DNA of 64,000 nt from Lachnospiraceae bacterium (GCA_910575835.1 CAJTGB010000020.1:1-64000), one strand, 5' to 3'. Shown: positions 9,320 through 19,072, numbered from the stretch's first letter. Program-made: numbers and translations. The notes: a model not told the origin generated them from the letters alone.

Positions 9320-11977
9320 ATGTCTGAGATAGTAAACAAGATCAAATATGCAATGAGCCTGAGGGCTCCGCAGGAGGAGGCGCTCGCTTGCCTCGATGCC
9401 ATCAGTTCGCATTGTGATTATAAGAAGGACAGCAAGGATGTTGTTGAGACGGCCGCATCGGAATATTGCAAGAAACAGCGCAAGGTCAAAACAGAGTTGG
9501 AGTTTCCTTCATTTTGCTATGCTATGGCTACGGGTATCGGAAAGACCCGTCTGATGGGTGCGAGCATCTATTATCTGTACAAAACGAAGGGCTATAAACA
9601 CTTCTTCATTCTTGCGCCCGGGAACACTATTTATGACAAGCTGCGCAAGGAATCCAATCCGAATCATCCGAAGTATATATTCAAAGGACTTGAGGCGGAA
9701 ATGGGCAGACCGAAGGTCTACGATGGCGAGAATTATGATACCTATCCCATAAAGTATGATCAGATGACTATGATTATTGAGAAGACTTCGGATATTCAGC
9801 TTTTCATTTTCAACATTGGGAAAATCTTTAACAGCAAGACAGACACGCAGTTCAATTTCCATAAGTTTAAGGAAACGCTGGGTGCTTCCTTTGCCGATGT
9901 ATTGGCGCAGTTTGATGATCTCGTGATCTGTATGGATGAAGCGCATCGTTACTATGCTCCGGCGTCAATGAAGGCGATTAATTATCTGAAGCCTGTCCTC
10001 GGATTGGAGTTTACCGCCACACCGAAAACTACCTCGAATGTTATCTATGCTTACGACTTAGCGCGTGGCGCGGTCGAGGGATATTTGAAAATCCCGGTTG
10101 TAATGGGGCGTTCCAATATGGCGGGTTATAGCCAGGACGATATCGAGGAGATGAAAATCAGAGACGGACTTACGCTCCATGAGCATCGCAAGGCTGTGCT
10201 GCGTGAGTATTGCAGCGATAATGATCTGGACTATGTAAAGCCGATTGTTCTTATTGCCTGCAAAGATACAGATCACGCAAAGAAAATCCGTGCGTTGCTT
10301 GATAGCAATGATTTCCAAGGTGGAAAGTATAAGGGCAAAATTATAGAAATACATTCAAAGCAGACCGGCGAGGAATCGGAAGAAAATATCCGTCTTTTGC
10401 TCTCTATTGAGAGTGCGTCAAACCCGGTTGAAATCGTGCTACATGTATATAAGCTGAAGGAAGGCTGGGATGTAAACAACCTGTTTACCATCATCCCGCT
10501 TAATGCGGCAAAGAGCGACATTCTCGCTATGCAGACTATTGGTCGTGGACTGAGACTTCCATTCGGAGAACAGACCGGCAACGAAGACCTAGACTCTCTT
10601 GATATCGTTGCTCATGACCATTACAGACAACTGGTGGATGAAATTAAGAGCAGTGATATCTTCCGCTATCGTGACCTTGATAAGGCTACTGTTGAACCTT
10701 CAGAGTCCGTAGGCGTATCTGCTACCGTAGACGATGGTCAGCTTTCGCTACTTGACTTTGCGATTACTGCATCTGGTGTGCAGTCCTTTGCCGAGGTCAA
10801 CAATCCGAAAACGCAGCTTGAGATTTATCAGGAATATGTGAAGAATTTCATGGCTGCACAGAAGAAGAACAAGAATGAAGCCCCAAGTCAGATGACTCTC
10901 TTTGACCTTCATCCTGAAATGCTTTCCGGGGATTCAACTGAAACCACTACACCTGTGCAGGAACAACCGCAGATACAGGCACCGACCGGCGGTAAATCCG
11001 GCAAACAGCCTCTTACCAAGGACGAATTTGTAAAAGTGGTATCAGAGTACTCAGCGAGGGCTATCTCTGTTCCGAAAATCCTCGTACAGACCACCTCGGA
11101 GGTAAAGTTTAATCGTTTTGATGTGAAGTGCACAATAGCTGACTTCGAGGTGGCTATGGCGAAGATTGAGCGTTTTGACGCTATCAATCAGCAACTTCTT
11201 TCTGTCGTGGATGCGCAGATTCTTGAAGTCAATGACGCCATGAACACTCTTGCTTGTATGCTCCTTGATTCTATCAGCGAGTTGTCTTATGACGATGCGG
11301 ATTTTGTTATTGACGTGGTTGAGCAGTATTTAAGCCAGATACTAGGAGATGAAGAAAACAAGCGAAGAATCGTTCGCCGCTATGCGTCTTTGATTGTGGC
11401 TGATATTCGTAAGCAGATTTATGAGCATATGGACAGGAAAACGCAGGATGTTCACATCATTCAGAAAGATCTTATTCTGTTCCGTAAGTTCGTGAAGAAC
11501 GTCAAAGAGGACGGAAAGGTTAAGTACGATAAGCCGTTTTCTGACAAGAGCAATATCAAAAAGTATCTCTTTACCGGCTACAAGAAGTCATATTACCCGG
11601 CGAATGCTTTCGACAGCGATACGGAGCGTCTGTTTTCCATCATTTTGGAGGAGGACCCGGATGTTATACGTTGGATCAAGTCTCCGCTTAATCAGCTTGG
11701 CTTGTTCTGGAAAGCTGGTCAGCAGTACAATCCTGATTTCCTTGTGGAGACAACCGCCGGGAAATTCATGGTTGAAGTTAAGGCTCTGAATGAAGTGACA
11801 TCGGAAGAGGTCGTATCAAAGGCAAGAGAAGGCATAAAGTGGTGCCGCTTTGCATCAACGGCAGACCCGGATCATAAGCCTTGGGAGTACAAGCTGATTT
11901 CTGATGACAACATTCATCTTGGTAACACCTGTAAATATACACTCGGTACGGCTCATGCCGTGAAGGAGGAGGCATAA
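9320..11977 (+). CDS. type III Res-like helicase-endonuclease
   Basis: This is an 885 aa superfamily 2 helicase with a C-terminal nuclease. Walker A is TGIGKT (residues 71-76) and Walker B is DEAH (206-209). FTATPK follows, and motif VI is QTIGRGLRLPFG. The C-terminal PD-(D/E)XK site is NPDF with D806 and then EVK with E819 and K821, so cleavage should be possible. This is the layout of the restriction subunit of type III enzymes, which translocates and cuts DNA together with its Mod partner just upstream. The start ATG follows the mod stop codon directly. The stop overlaps the first base of drmA by one nucleotide. Presence of a full Res in the middle of a DISARM operon is the unusual point. 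Confidence 0.85.
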   Translation: MSEIVNKIKYAMSLRAPQEEALACLDAISSHCDYKKDSKDVVETAASEYCKKQRKVKTELEFPSFCYAMATGIGKTRLMGASIYYLYKTKGYKHFFILAPGNTIYDKLRKESNPNHPKYIFKGLEAEMGRPKVYDGENYDTYPIKYDQMTMIIEKTSDIQLFIFNIGKIFNSKTDTQFNFHKFKETLGASFADVLAQFDDLVICMDEAHRYYAPASMKAINYLKPVLGLEFTATPKTTSNVIYAYDLARGAVEGYLKIPVVMGRSNMAGYSQDDIEEMKIRDGLTLHEHRKAVLREYCSDNDLDYVKPIVLIACKDTDHAKKIRALLDSNDFQGGKYKGKIIEIHSKQTGEESEENIRLLLSIESASNPVEIVLHVYKLKEGWDVNNLFTIIPLNAAKSDILAMQTIGRGLRLPFGEQTGNEDLDSLDIVAHDHYRQLVDEIKSSDIFRYRDLDKATVEPSESVGVSATVDDGQLSLLDFAITASGVQSFAEVNNPKTQLEIYQEYVKNFMAAQKKNKNEAPSQMTLFDLHPEMLSGDSTETTTPVQEQPQIQAPTGGKSGKQPLTKDEFVKVVSEYSARAISVPKILVQTTSEVKFNRFDVKCTIADFEVAMAKIERFDAINQQLLSVVDAQILEVNDAMNTLACMLLDSISELSYDDADFVIDVVEQYLSQILGDEENKRRIVRRYASLIVADIRKQIYEHMDRKTQDVHIIQKDLILFRKFVKNVKEDGKVKYDKPFSDKSNIKKYLFTGYKKSYYPANAFDSDTERLFSIILEEDPDVIRWIKSPLNQLGLFWKAGQQYNPDFLVETTAGKFMVEVKALNEVTSEEVVSKAREGIKWCRFASTADPDHKPWEYKLISDDNIHLGNTCKYTLGTAHAVKEEA

Positions 11978-14900
11978 TGGCTGACAGATTTAAATATTCA
12001 GAGGTCAGGCAGAAAATCATTGATGCCATGAGAACCGACCTTATCGGTCCCAGAGAAAAGGAAGAGGTTCTTGAAGAGAATCCTCGCTATGCCTATCTCG
12101 TGGGTATGCTCGATATCCAAAGCAACGACGAAGATTACTCTGGTGCTGGAGAGCAGGAAGTTGATGCAGATATGGCACTTGAAGATGGTGAGGATTTTAC
12201 GGCTGGTGAAGATGATGACAACGAGCCTATTTCCACCACGCACTTTCAGCTACCTTCATCTATCGGTATCAGTTTCTATATCCAAAGTGATACCGAGAGC
12301 ATCAACTTAGATGTGACATGGGGAGACTATGCGAAGTCCTCTGAAAAATATACCGGCAAGGATGAAAAAGAACATAACCGTGCCATATATACGCGCCAGC
12401 CGATGGAAGAAACAGTTCATATCCAGTTTAAGGATTTTAAACGAACGAAGGATTATTGGCTTGTCTGCGACTCCAATGTCCATGTTCATGTGTCCCGGAT
12501 TCCTTTGAAGGGAGGCTATTCTCTTGTAACGGCATATGTTATTAACAAAAGAAAGAAGCCTACCAACAGCGCAGAAGCCATTATGTTCCAGGTGGAAATC
12601 AAGGCTTATGTGGAGGACGGTTCTGCTGCGTTTATCGCAGAGAATATTTGCAGAGAGATACTTGCCTCCGATGAGTTTTATTTTGAACAGCGCCCGATTA
12701 TGGGACGTGGACGTGGCTGCGCAGCGGTTTGGGATGCCCCTGTTGACGGCAGAACAACATATGTGAAATCAGCGTTTATACCCGAGTATGAGTTTCCGGG
12801 TGTCAGCGCCGCTTTGGATGGATTTGACAGATACTTCTTCTCGACATTTACCATGTCTGTAAAATCGAAGAAGGAAGAAACCATCGGTAAACTTTATACT
12901 CTGACTGAATCCTACGAAAAGTGGATCAACTCTACACTTCTTGGAAACGCAAGGATGAGCAATCCTGATTTTAAGGATAAGATTGGCAACAAGGTCATTG
13001 ACCGCTGTCAGGACGCGCTGAAGCGAATCCGCGAAGGTATCAGCATTATTGAAAATGATGACACCTCATTCGAGGCTTTCTGCTTTATGAACCGTGTAAT
13101 CTTCTTGCAGAACAGCATCAAGGGCTATGCAAAGAAGCACGGTACCGGGACAGAGTGCAATTTCCAGGATTTCATTAATCCGAAGAATCCTGATAACAAC
13201 TTCGGATGGCGTCCATTCCAGATTGCTTTTATTCTGATGAATCTTGCAGGAATTGTTGATCCGAAGCATAAAGATCGAGAGGTCGTTGACTTGCTTTACT
13301 TTCCTACCGGCGGTGGTAAAACAGAGGCTTACCTTGGCCTTATGGCATTTGTTATCGCCAACAGAAGGCTCAGAGCGTCTGATGGAGAGGAATATAATCG
13401 AGATGGCGGTGTAACCGTTATGCTCCGCTACACGCTCCGCTTACTCACCACGCAGCAGAGAGACCGTATTACAAAAATGGTGCTTGCAGCCGAAATGATC
13501 AGGCGGCAAGCATATCCGCAGTTTGGTAAAGAACCTATCAGCATTGGCTTCTGGGTAGGAGGCGGAGTAACGCCGAACAAGTTTGATGAGTTTATTGAAA
13601 AGGCTGATAATCCGCAGGCGGCAAGAAGCGCAAGGAACCATGTCTATAAGCAGCTTCTAACCTGCCCGTTCTGTGGAAAGCCTCTCAAGGAAGAGAACTT
13701 TAACATTGACATTGACAAGAAGTCCATCGAGATTTTCTGCTCCGATCGGGATTGCCAGTTTTATAGATATAAAAACGACAGGGTACCAATCCCAGTTTAT
13801 CTTGTCGATGAAGAAATATACGCCAAGTGCCCGACCATTATTCTGTCGACCGTCGATAAGTTTGCGCGCCTGCCTTGGGATGTGAATACAAATGCACTCT
13901 TTGGCAGAGTGGACAGGAAATGCAGCCGTGATGGTTATGTTGCGATTGGAGCGGAACACGCCCGCCACAATAAAACTGCTTCTTTGCCGACATCAACGAT
14001 GGTAAAGATCAGACTGTTCCTGCCTCCGGAATTGATTATTCAGGATGAGTTGCATCTTATTACGGGACCGCTTGGTACGATTTATGGCGCCTATGAAACG
14101 ATTATCGAGGATATGTGCATACACGATGGTATTAAGCCGAAGTATGTCGTTTCAACGGCAACAATCAAAAATGCGGAGGCACAGACCAGATGCCTTTACG
14201 CGAGAAAGAATACGACACAGTTCCCGCCGAATGGCTTTGAAATTGGGGACAGTTTCTTCATCAGAGAGATTTCCGTAGATGATGACCCGTTCCGAAAATA
14301 TGTGGGTGTCTGCGCACCCGGTCAGTCTGTTAAGACGGCTTTACTTCGTGTTTACGCCATTATTCTGCAGGCTGCTTATACGTACTCTCTGCAGGAGGAG
14401 TACAAGGATGTGATTGACCCGTACTATTCTCTTGTCGGTTACTTCAACAGTATCCGAGAACTTGGCGGTGCCGTCAGACTTCTGCAAGACGACATTCCGA
14501 AGAGAATTTATCGCATCAAGAATAAGTATGGCTTGGATAAGCAGCGGTATTTAAATCACAATGTGGAGATTACCTCCCGCATGTCATCGTACAAAATACC
14601 CGAAAAACTGAACCAGCTTGAAACGACTTGTGCGTCAAAAGGCTGTCTGGATACAGCTATCGCTACAAATATGATAGCGGTTGGTATGGATGTTGATCGC
14701 CTTGGTTTGATGGTGGTGACCGGTCAACCGAAACAAAACTCGGAGTATATTCAAGCAACAAGCCGTATTGGCCGTGCATTTCCGGGACTTGTTGTTACGC
14801 TTTATAATGCGTATCGTCCTCGCGACTTATCGCATTACGAGAATTTTACCGGCTATCATTCGCAGCTTTACCGTTTTGTTGAAGGAACAACAGCAACACC

Positions 14901-15300
14901 GTTTTCTGCAAGAGCAAGAGATCGTGTTATTCACGCGCTGATAATATCTGCGATAAGACTGAATTTCCCGAACATGGCAAACAATCCAGATGCAGCGGCT
15001 ATCGGCTCATTAACTAATGAACAGCTTGATTCTGTGAAGAAACTGATAATCGACCGGCTCAATATTATCAAGCCGTCAACAAGAACAGATGCAGAGGAAG
15101 AAATAGACCGCTTTATTGACTGGTGGAAACTGCAGGCGGCTCAGTTAAAACCGCTACGTTATTATGTTGTCGGAACAGACCGCTATAACAGATTGATGAA
15201 TCCGTATGACCAGCCGCACGATGAGAACGAAAAAGCTACACTTCGTTCAATGCGTGAGGTCGAGAGTTCTGCGAATATGTTCTATTACACGGAGGATTGA
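11977..15300 (+). CDS. drmA: DrmA, DISARM helicase-domain protein
   Basis: DrmA is the large ATPase shared by all DISARM classes and binds DNA together with DrmB. The protein has an acidic N-terminal region (about residues 45-85), a Walker A PTGGGKTEAY (P443, K448, T449), a Walker B-like QDELH (D690-E691), TATIKNAEAQ, and a C-terminal helicase block with MIAVGMDVDRLGLMVV and QATSRIGRAFPG. About 240 residues separate Walker A and B. That insert carries a probable zinc ribbon (C563, C566, C588, C593). The length of 1107 aa is in the family range. Its ATG overlaps the res stop codon by one base, so the proteins are likely made in a coupled way. Confidence 0.9.
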   Translation: MADRFKYSEVRQKIIDAMRTDLIGPREKEEVLEENPRYAYLVGMLDIQSNDEDYSGAGEQEVDADMALEDGEDFTAGEDDDNEPISTTHFQLPSSIGISFYIQSDTESINLDVTWGDYAKSSEKYTGKDEKEHNRAIYTRQPMEETVHIQFKDFKRTKDYWLVCDSNVHVHVSRIPLKGGYSLVTAYVINKRKKPTNSAEAIMFQVEIKAYVEDGSAAFIAENICREILASDEFYFEQRPIMGRGRGCAAVWDAPVDGRTTYVKSAFIPEYEFPGVSAALDGFDRYFFSTFTMSVKSKKEETIGKLYTLTESYEKWINSTLLGNARMSNPDFKDKIGNKVIDRCQDALKRIREGISIIENDDTSFEAFCFMNRVIFLQNSIKGYAKKHGTGTECNFQDFINPKNPDNNFGWRPFQIAFILMNLAGIVDPKHKDREVVDLLYFPTGGGKTEAYLGLMAFVIANRRLRASDGEEYNRDGGVTVMLRYTLRLLTTQQRDRITKMVLAAEMIRRQAYPQFGKEPISIGFWVGGGVTPNKFDEFIEKADNPQAARSARNHVYKQLLTCPFCGKPLKEENFNIDIDKKSIEIFCSDRDCQFYRYKNDRVPIPVYLVDEEIYAKCPTIILSTVDKFARLPWDVNTNALFGRVDRKCSRDGYVAIGAEHARHNKTASLPTSTMVKIRLFLPPELIIQDELHLITGPLGTIYGAYETIIEDMCIHDGIKPKYVVSTATIKNAEAQTRCLYARKNTTQFPPNGFEIGDSFFIREISVDDDPFRKYVGVCAPGQSVKTALLRVYAIILQAAYTYSLQEEYKDVIDPYYSLVGYFNSIRELGGAVRLLQDDIPKRIYRIKNKYGLDKQRYLNHNVEITSRMSSYKIPEKLNQLETTCASKGCLDTAIATNMIAVGMDVDRLGLMVVTGQPKQNSEYIQATSRIGRAFPGLVVTLYNAYRPRDLSHYENFTGYHSQLYRFVEGTTATPFSARARDRVIHALIISAIRLNFPNMANNPDAAAIGSLTNEQLDSVKKLIIDRLNIIKPSTRTDAEEEIDRFIDWWKLQAAQLKPLRYYVVGTDRYNRLMNPYDQPHDENEKATLRSMREVESSANMFYYTED

Positions 15301-15301
15301 C

Positions 15302-17050
15302 ATGGCTTTTGATAATAATAAACTTGGAGAATTACGTCCAAACCAGATCATAACCACCTTCGGCCCCGGCTCTGTAGTCGATGCTGTAAAGGACTCGGTT
15401 ACGATTCTGGACATCTCCTATTGGAAACAGAAGGGACAAAAAATAATCGACGGCAGGCTTGCTTCATATTTGGGCGTTGATTGCTTCTATATGCCTCGGA
15501 CAAGTTTTTCGGGTGATGTTCCGGTTGTGACCTTCCCGTACTGGCACATATGCTCGAATCTGAAATGTGGAAAGCTGTTTGATGCCAGAAAATATTTTGA
15601 CTTGGATAAGTATCTCAAATATGGCGTCACTTGCCCTGAGTGCCATCGCCCAGCCTATCCGTCCCGTTTTATCACGATCTGCGAGGATGGTCATATGTCG
15701 GACTTTCCTTGGAAGTGGTGGGTACACAGAGGTGAGTCCGATTGTAACGGCACCTTAAAGATGTATTCGACAGGCAATACGTCCACGCTTGCGGATATGT
15801 GGGTAGAATGCTCCTGTGGTGCTAAACGGAGCATGAGCGGTGCAACTCAGAGAGATAATTTCGACGGCGTCGCCTGCCCCGGACATCATCCATTCAGGCC
15901 GAATGTGAAAAACCATAAATGTAGCAAGCCCATCATTCCATCACAGCGTGGTGCATCTAATGTTTACTTCGCCATGAGTAGGAGCGCGATTTCTATTCCA
16001 CCGTGGATTAATCCGTTGTATAACCTGATTGACGAACATCTGCGCGATATAGAACTTGCAAAGCAGCTTATGGGAGATGATGGAATAACCAAAATATATG
16101 AGATGTATTTTTCTGCGTATACAAGGGGCGAGTTTGATGAGGCACTTGAACGCCGCATGAGCAATATCAAGGAGTTCACAGAAATCAAACAGATGGAATA
16201 CAATGCCATTAGTCACCATAATGACCCTACATACGCGTCAAACAAAAAACATTTCAAGGCTGAAGAAGATGGCTTGTCAGGATATCTACAGAAATATTTC
16301 AGCCGTATTATTCGTGTGACTAGGCTTAGAGAGGTTCGTGTTCTTCTTGGATTTACAAGAGTGGACGCTCCCGATCCAGATACTGATGAGCAACCGAATG
16401 TTGTTGCCTTAAGCAAGGGTAAGCAGGAGCGATGGCTTCCTGCGGCAGAAGTAAATGGCGAAGGTATTTTTATAGAGTTCAATAAAGACACGCTTGCATC
16501 ATGGCTTAATTCCACTGCTATAAAGGGATTGTCGGAGAAGTATACTGATTCGTATAGAGAATTTTGCGAGTCAAAAGGCTGGACAATCACGGTCGTGAGA
16601 GATGCCGCATATGTTTTAATACATACTTTTGCTCACTTGATGATAAAACAGATGTCTATGTCATCTGGGTATTCTTCTTCGGCCATCAGAGAAAGAATTT
16701 ACTTTGGTGATAAAATGGCAGGTATTCTGCTATACACAGGTAGCTCCGATAAGGAAGGATCACTCGGAGGTTTGGTTGAACTCGGCAATATCGATCAAAT
16801 GACAAATCTCATGAGGGAGGCTTTCCAAGAAGCTCTCGTTTGCACGAATGATCCGGAATGTATGAGTAACTTGCCGGCTGGCAAAAATTCAAATGGTGCT
16901 GCCTGCCACTCATGTTGCATGATATCTGAAACGGCGTGTGAGAACGGAAACAGGATGCTTGACAGAGGCCTTGTTGTTCCTATTCCGGGACGCGAGGATT
17001 GCTCATATTTTAAGGAGTTGGTAAGTGACCTATGCCAGGTGGAAATCTAA
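15302..17050 (+). CDS. drmB: DrmB, DUF1998-domain DISARM protein
   Basis: The start chosen is ATG 15302, one base after the drmA stop, and gives MAFDNNKLGELRPNQIITTF, the family-typical opening. A longer in-frame extension back to 15206 lies inside drmA and is unlikely. The N-terminal half has paired cysteines likely to bind zinc: CSNLKCGKLF, CPECHRPAYPSRF, CEDGHMSDFPW, CSCGAKR. The C-terminal DUF1998 part has VLIHTFAHLMIKQM and a Cys-rich end (CHSCCMISETACENGNRMLD). The protein is 582 aa. DrmB forms a complex with DrmA that blocks incoming unmodified DNA in characterised DISARM. Its end overlaps drmC by 19 nt. Confidence 0.9.
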   Translation: MAFDNNKLGELRPNQIITTFGPGSVVDAVKDSVTILDISYWKQKGQKIIDGRLASYLGVDCFYMPRTSFSGDVPVVTFPYWHICSNLKCGKLFDARKYFDLDKYLKYGVTCPECHRPAYPSRFITICEDGHMSDFPWKWWVHRGESDCNGTLKMYSTGNTSTLADMWVECSCGAKRSMSGATQRDNFDGVACPGHHPFRPNVKNHKCSKPIIPSQRGASNVYFAMSRSAISIPPWINPLYNLIDEHLRDIELAKQLMGDDGITKIYEMYFSAYTRGEFDEALERRMSNIKEFTEIKQMEYNAISHHNDPTYASNKKHFKAEEDGLSGYLQKYFSRIIRVTRLREVRVLLGFTRVDAPDPDTDEQPNVVALSKGKQERWLPAAEVNGEGIFIEFNKDTLASWLNSTAIKGLSEKYTDSYREFCESKGWTITVVRDAAYVLIHTFAHLMIKQMSMSSGYSSSAIRERIYFGDKMAGILLYTGSSDKEGSLGGLVELGNIDQMTNLMREAFQEALVCTNDPECMSNLPAGKNSNGAACHSCCMISETACENGNRMLDRGLVVPIPGREDCSYFKELVSDLCQVEI

Positions 17051-17691
17051 ACAAAGAGATATTTTTGAATACGGTAAAAAACGATATGGCAAATGGAACG
17101 GCTAACGCTTTGCCCATGCTGAAAAGAAGTTGCTTGGAATTATCCGATGCACATTGCGAAGATATCATCGAATTGATTGTTGGTGCTATGAATATGTCGG
17201 AAGCGGATAAGTTATCACTCGTGGTCACAGCGCCGCCGTCCTTTTCCATCAAAGCGAGAACTACAATGAATGTGGTTCAGTCCATGATAAACGGATCAGA
17301 AAGAAATATCCTAATCACGGGATACTCTTTATCCTCATACTTTTCAGAACTGGTCGATACAATCGTTCTTAAAAGCCAGCGTGGGGTGTTCGTGAAGTTC
17401 TTTGTGAACGACATTGATAAGCAGCTCGGATTTGATAAGATACTTCGATACAAAGGACGGTTCTTGAAAATCTATAACTACCATCAGGAAGATGATAAGA
17501 TGGCTGCGCTTCATGCAAAGGTTATTTCAGTTGACCAGCAGCAGACCTTAATAACTTCCGCGAACCTTTCATATCATGGGCAGCAGGGCAATATAGAACT
17601 CGGTACTCTGATAGAATCAAAGCAGATTGCAAGGCAGATAGATGATGTGTTTACCAAGCTGATATTCTCTAAAGTGTTTAGCGAAGTATAA
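17032..17691 (+). CDS. drmC: DrmC, phospholipase D-like domain protein
   Basis: The protein is 219 aa with one HKD motif, HAKVISVD (H161, K163, D168), followed by SANLS, as in phospholipase D-type nucleases; a single motif implies a dimer. Such a protein is the third core DISARM component and in the studied system is dispensable for protection. The start at 17032 lies inside drmB. A later ATG at 17086 is possible but would lose part of the N-terminal domain. The gene ends at 17691, only a few bases from the point where the convergent tnpW loses its normal C-terminus, so this is the right edge of the defence cargo. Confidence 0.85.
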   Translation: MPGGNLNKEIFLNTVKNDMANGTANALPMLKRSCLELSDAHCEDIIELIVGAMNMSEADKLSLVVTAPPSFSIKARTTMNVVQSMINGSERNILITGYSLSSYFSELVDTIVLKSQRGVFVKFFVNDIDKQLGFDKILRYKGRFLKIYNYHQEDDKMAALHAKVISVDQQQTLITSANLSYHGQQGNIELGTLIESKQIARQIDDVFTKLIFSKVFSEV

Positions 17692-17850
17692 ATTTTCGCT
17701 ACTTGGCACCTCATTTCGGATCATCCGTAAAATTTTTTCTTCCATCGTTTCGCCGCCGTTATCGGAAAAGGCTACTTTCACCTTGTAGGTGGTGGAGCCA
17801 ATACGCCGGGTCATATACTGGCAGTTTTGATTTTCGTTGTTTTTTGTCAT
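17617..17850 (-). pseudogene. tnpW: tnpW, transposon-encoded small protein, 3' end replaced
   Basis: From ATG 17850, with AGAAAGGA 8 nt upstream, the protein begins MTKNNENQNCQYMTRRIGST and continues TYKVKVAF, then ETMEEKILRMIRNE. This is the familiar TnpW sequence of clostridial transposons with serine recombinases. After about residue 50 the frame runs into the antisense of drmC (from about 17695), so the natural C-terminus is lost and replaced by chance sequence. Function unknown; the protein may still be made. Confidence 0.7.
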
Positions 17851-17880
17851 GGTGTCCTTTCTCATATCATTGAAATACAA

Positions 17881-18300
17881 AAACAGAAATTTCTGATATG
17901 GGAAGCCGTTCCCCCGAAGTAGTTCCTAGCAGACATATCCCTTTGTTGGTGCTGTGCCGTTGTGTCTCACCCTCGGTACGCTCGCTTTCGGTTATGGCAT
18001 ACTTTTCCGGTGTGATAGCTGCTCGGACGGTCATTCAGTTGTCGTTTGCACCACCTTTCTGCTTTTGAATTTTTGGCTATGTATGAGAAAGGAGACAGCA
18101 GATACAAAAAACCGCCCACGGATCATTTCCACAGTCGGTTAGTATCTGCCAATAAGTTCAAATATGTTTATATAATATATTAATTTAGTTGTGAACCCTA
18201 TTATAACCGAAACATATGTTCTGATTAAGCCCTGCCGGAAAAATTTTTGAGGGGACTGCAAATCAGACGGACAGCGGTAGCGTAAATGATGGAGTACCGG
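17881..18300. other. non-coding remnant between tnpW and tnpV
   Basis: No gene is recognisable on either strand. The only structure seen is a terminator for the minus strand at 18105-18140. The rest is presumably non-coding sequence of the transposon. Confidence 0.5.
18105..18140 (-). terminator. rho-independent terminator downstream of tnpV
   Basis: Read on the minus strand, AACCGACTGTGG pairs with CCGTGGGCGGTT over 12 positions (one mismatch and several G-T pairs) around a 7-nt loop, followed by six T. It lies after tnpV in the direction of transcription. Confidence 0.7.
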
Positions 18301-18687
18301 TCATGTATAGATTAGTTCACGCTTGATATTTTCCTCGGCGCGGTTCACGATGCTGTTCATGACCTTGACCCATTCCCACTGTGACCGGCGCTTCAAATTT
18401 TCAGTCACGCCCTCGGCGGCGGCCATCTGTTGAATGAGTACCTGGCAGCGTCCCTTTGCCTGCTCGTCCAAATCAGAAAGGTAGGTGTGCAGTCTGCCCG
18501 TCCAAATCAGGTGGTTGAGCAGAAGTGGATTCGTTTCTTCCAGATACGCCCGGTGCATCCGTCCCCATTTTTCAATGGGACGGTCATCGTCTTTTGGCAG
18601 TTCGACAGCCGGGATGTAGTAGTCCCCGGCAAGGACATACTCAAGGTCAGTGGCTTCATCATGTATCCTTGATTTCAATTCATTCAT
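18301..18687 (-). CDS. tnpV: TnpV, transposon-encoded protein
   Basis: The protein matches the TnpV family that accompanies serine recombinases in clostridial conjugative elements: GDYYIPAVELP, then PIEKWGRMHRAYLEE, GRLHTYLSDLDEQA and a C-terminal WEWVKVMNSIVNRAEE. The family's length is about 110-130 aa. ATG 18687 is preferred because AGAGGAA lies 7 nt upstream; an in-frame ATG at 18705 would add six residues. Its role in transposition is not known. It appears intact although its recombinase is destroyed. Confidence 0.8.
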   Translation of the reverse strand: MNELKSRIHDEATDLEYVLAGDYYIPAVELPKDDDRPIEKWGRMHRAYLEETNPLLLNHLIWTGRLHTYLSDLDEQAKGRCQVLIQQMAAAEGVTENLKRRSQWEWVKVMNSIVNRAEENIKRELIYT

Positions 18688-18846
18688 AGTGTTTTCCTCT
18701 GTCATTTCCGATGTTTTCGGTAGCGGCTACCGATAATGCGATACAGGTCTTTATCTCCCTTCCTACAACCGCAAGTCCTATTCACCACAAATGAACCGCA
18801 GCCATATGTACTTGGTGGCAGAAACCACCCTCTACATAGTAACTCT

Positions 18847-18942
18847 CAAAAATCCATCGTCAGTAAATATGTAACGGAAAACGGATTTCCAAATACCCAA
18901 TTTTTCGTGGATGATGGATATTCTGTTCACGTCCTTATGTAA
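18847..18942 (+). pseudogene. serine recombinase, second fragment
   Basis: The frame reads QKSIVSKYVTENGFPNTQFF and then VDDGYS (18847-18924), the block that follows GESNSITNQ in this recombinase family. It then departs from the family and stops at 18940-18942. It has no start or ribosome binding site. It lies on the same strand as the fragment at 3151 and picks up almost at the residue where that one breaks off. From 18943 to 19072 no feature is seen apart from AT-rich sequence. Confidence 0.7.
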
Positions 18943-19072
18943 AGGGTACGAAGGTGATATTTTTTTTATTCATATATTAAATAAAGTTAATTAAATTGAA
19001 AGCTATATTAATTGTGAAACCAGAGAAATATGTCAAAAAATCTGGTAATTTTTAGTAAATACAAAATTTAGC

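Noticed and set aside
15206-15301. N-terminal extension of DrmB upstream of 15302
   Set aside because: It lies wholly inside drmA, is unlike the family, and the ATG at 15302 gives the conserved start.
3879-17691. BREX or a plain type III restriction system as explanation for the operon
   Set aside because: No PglZ, BrxC or BrxL is present, and DrmA, DrmB and DrmC are all recognisable behind the Mod-Res pair.
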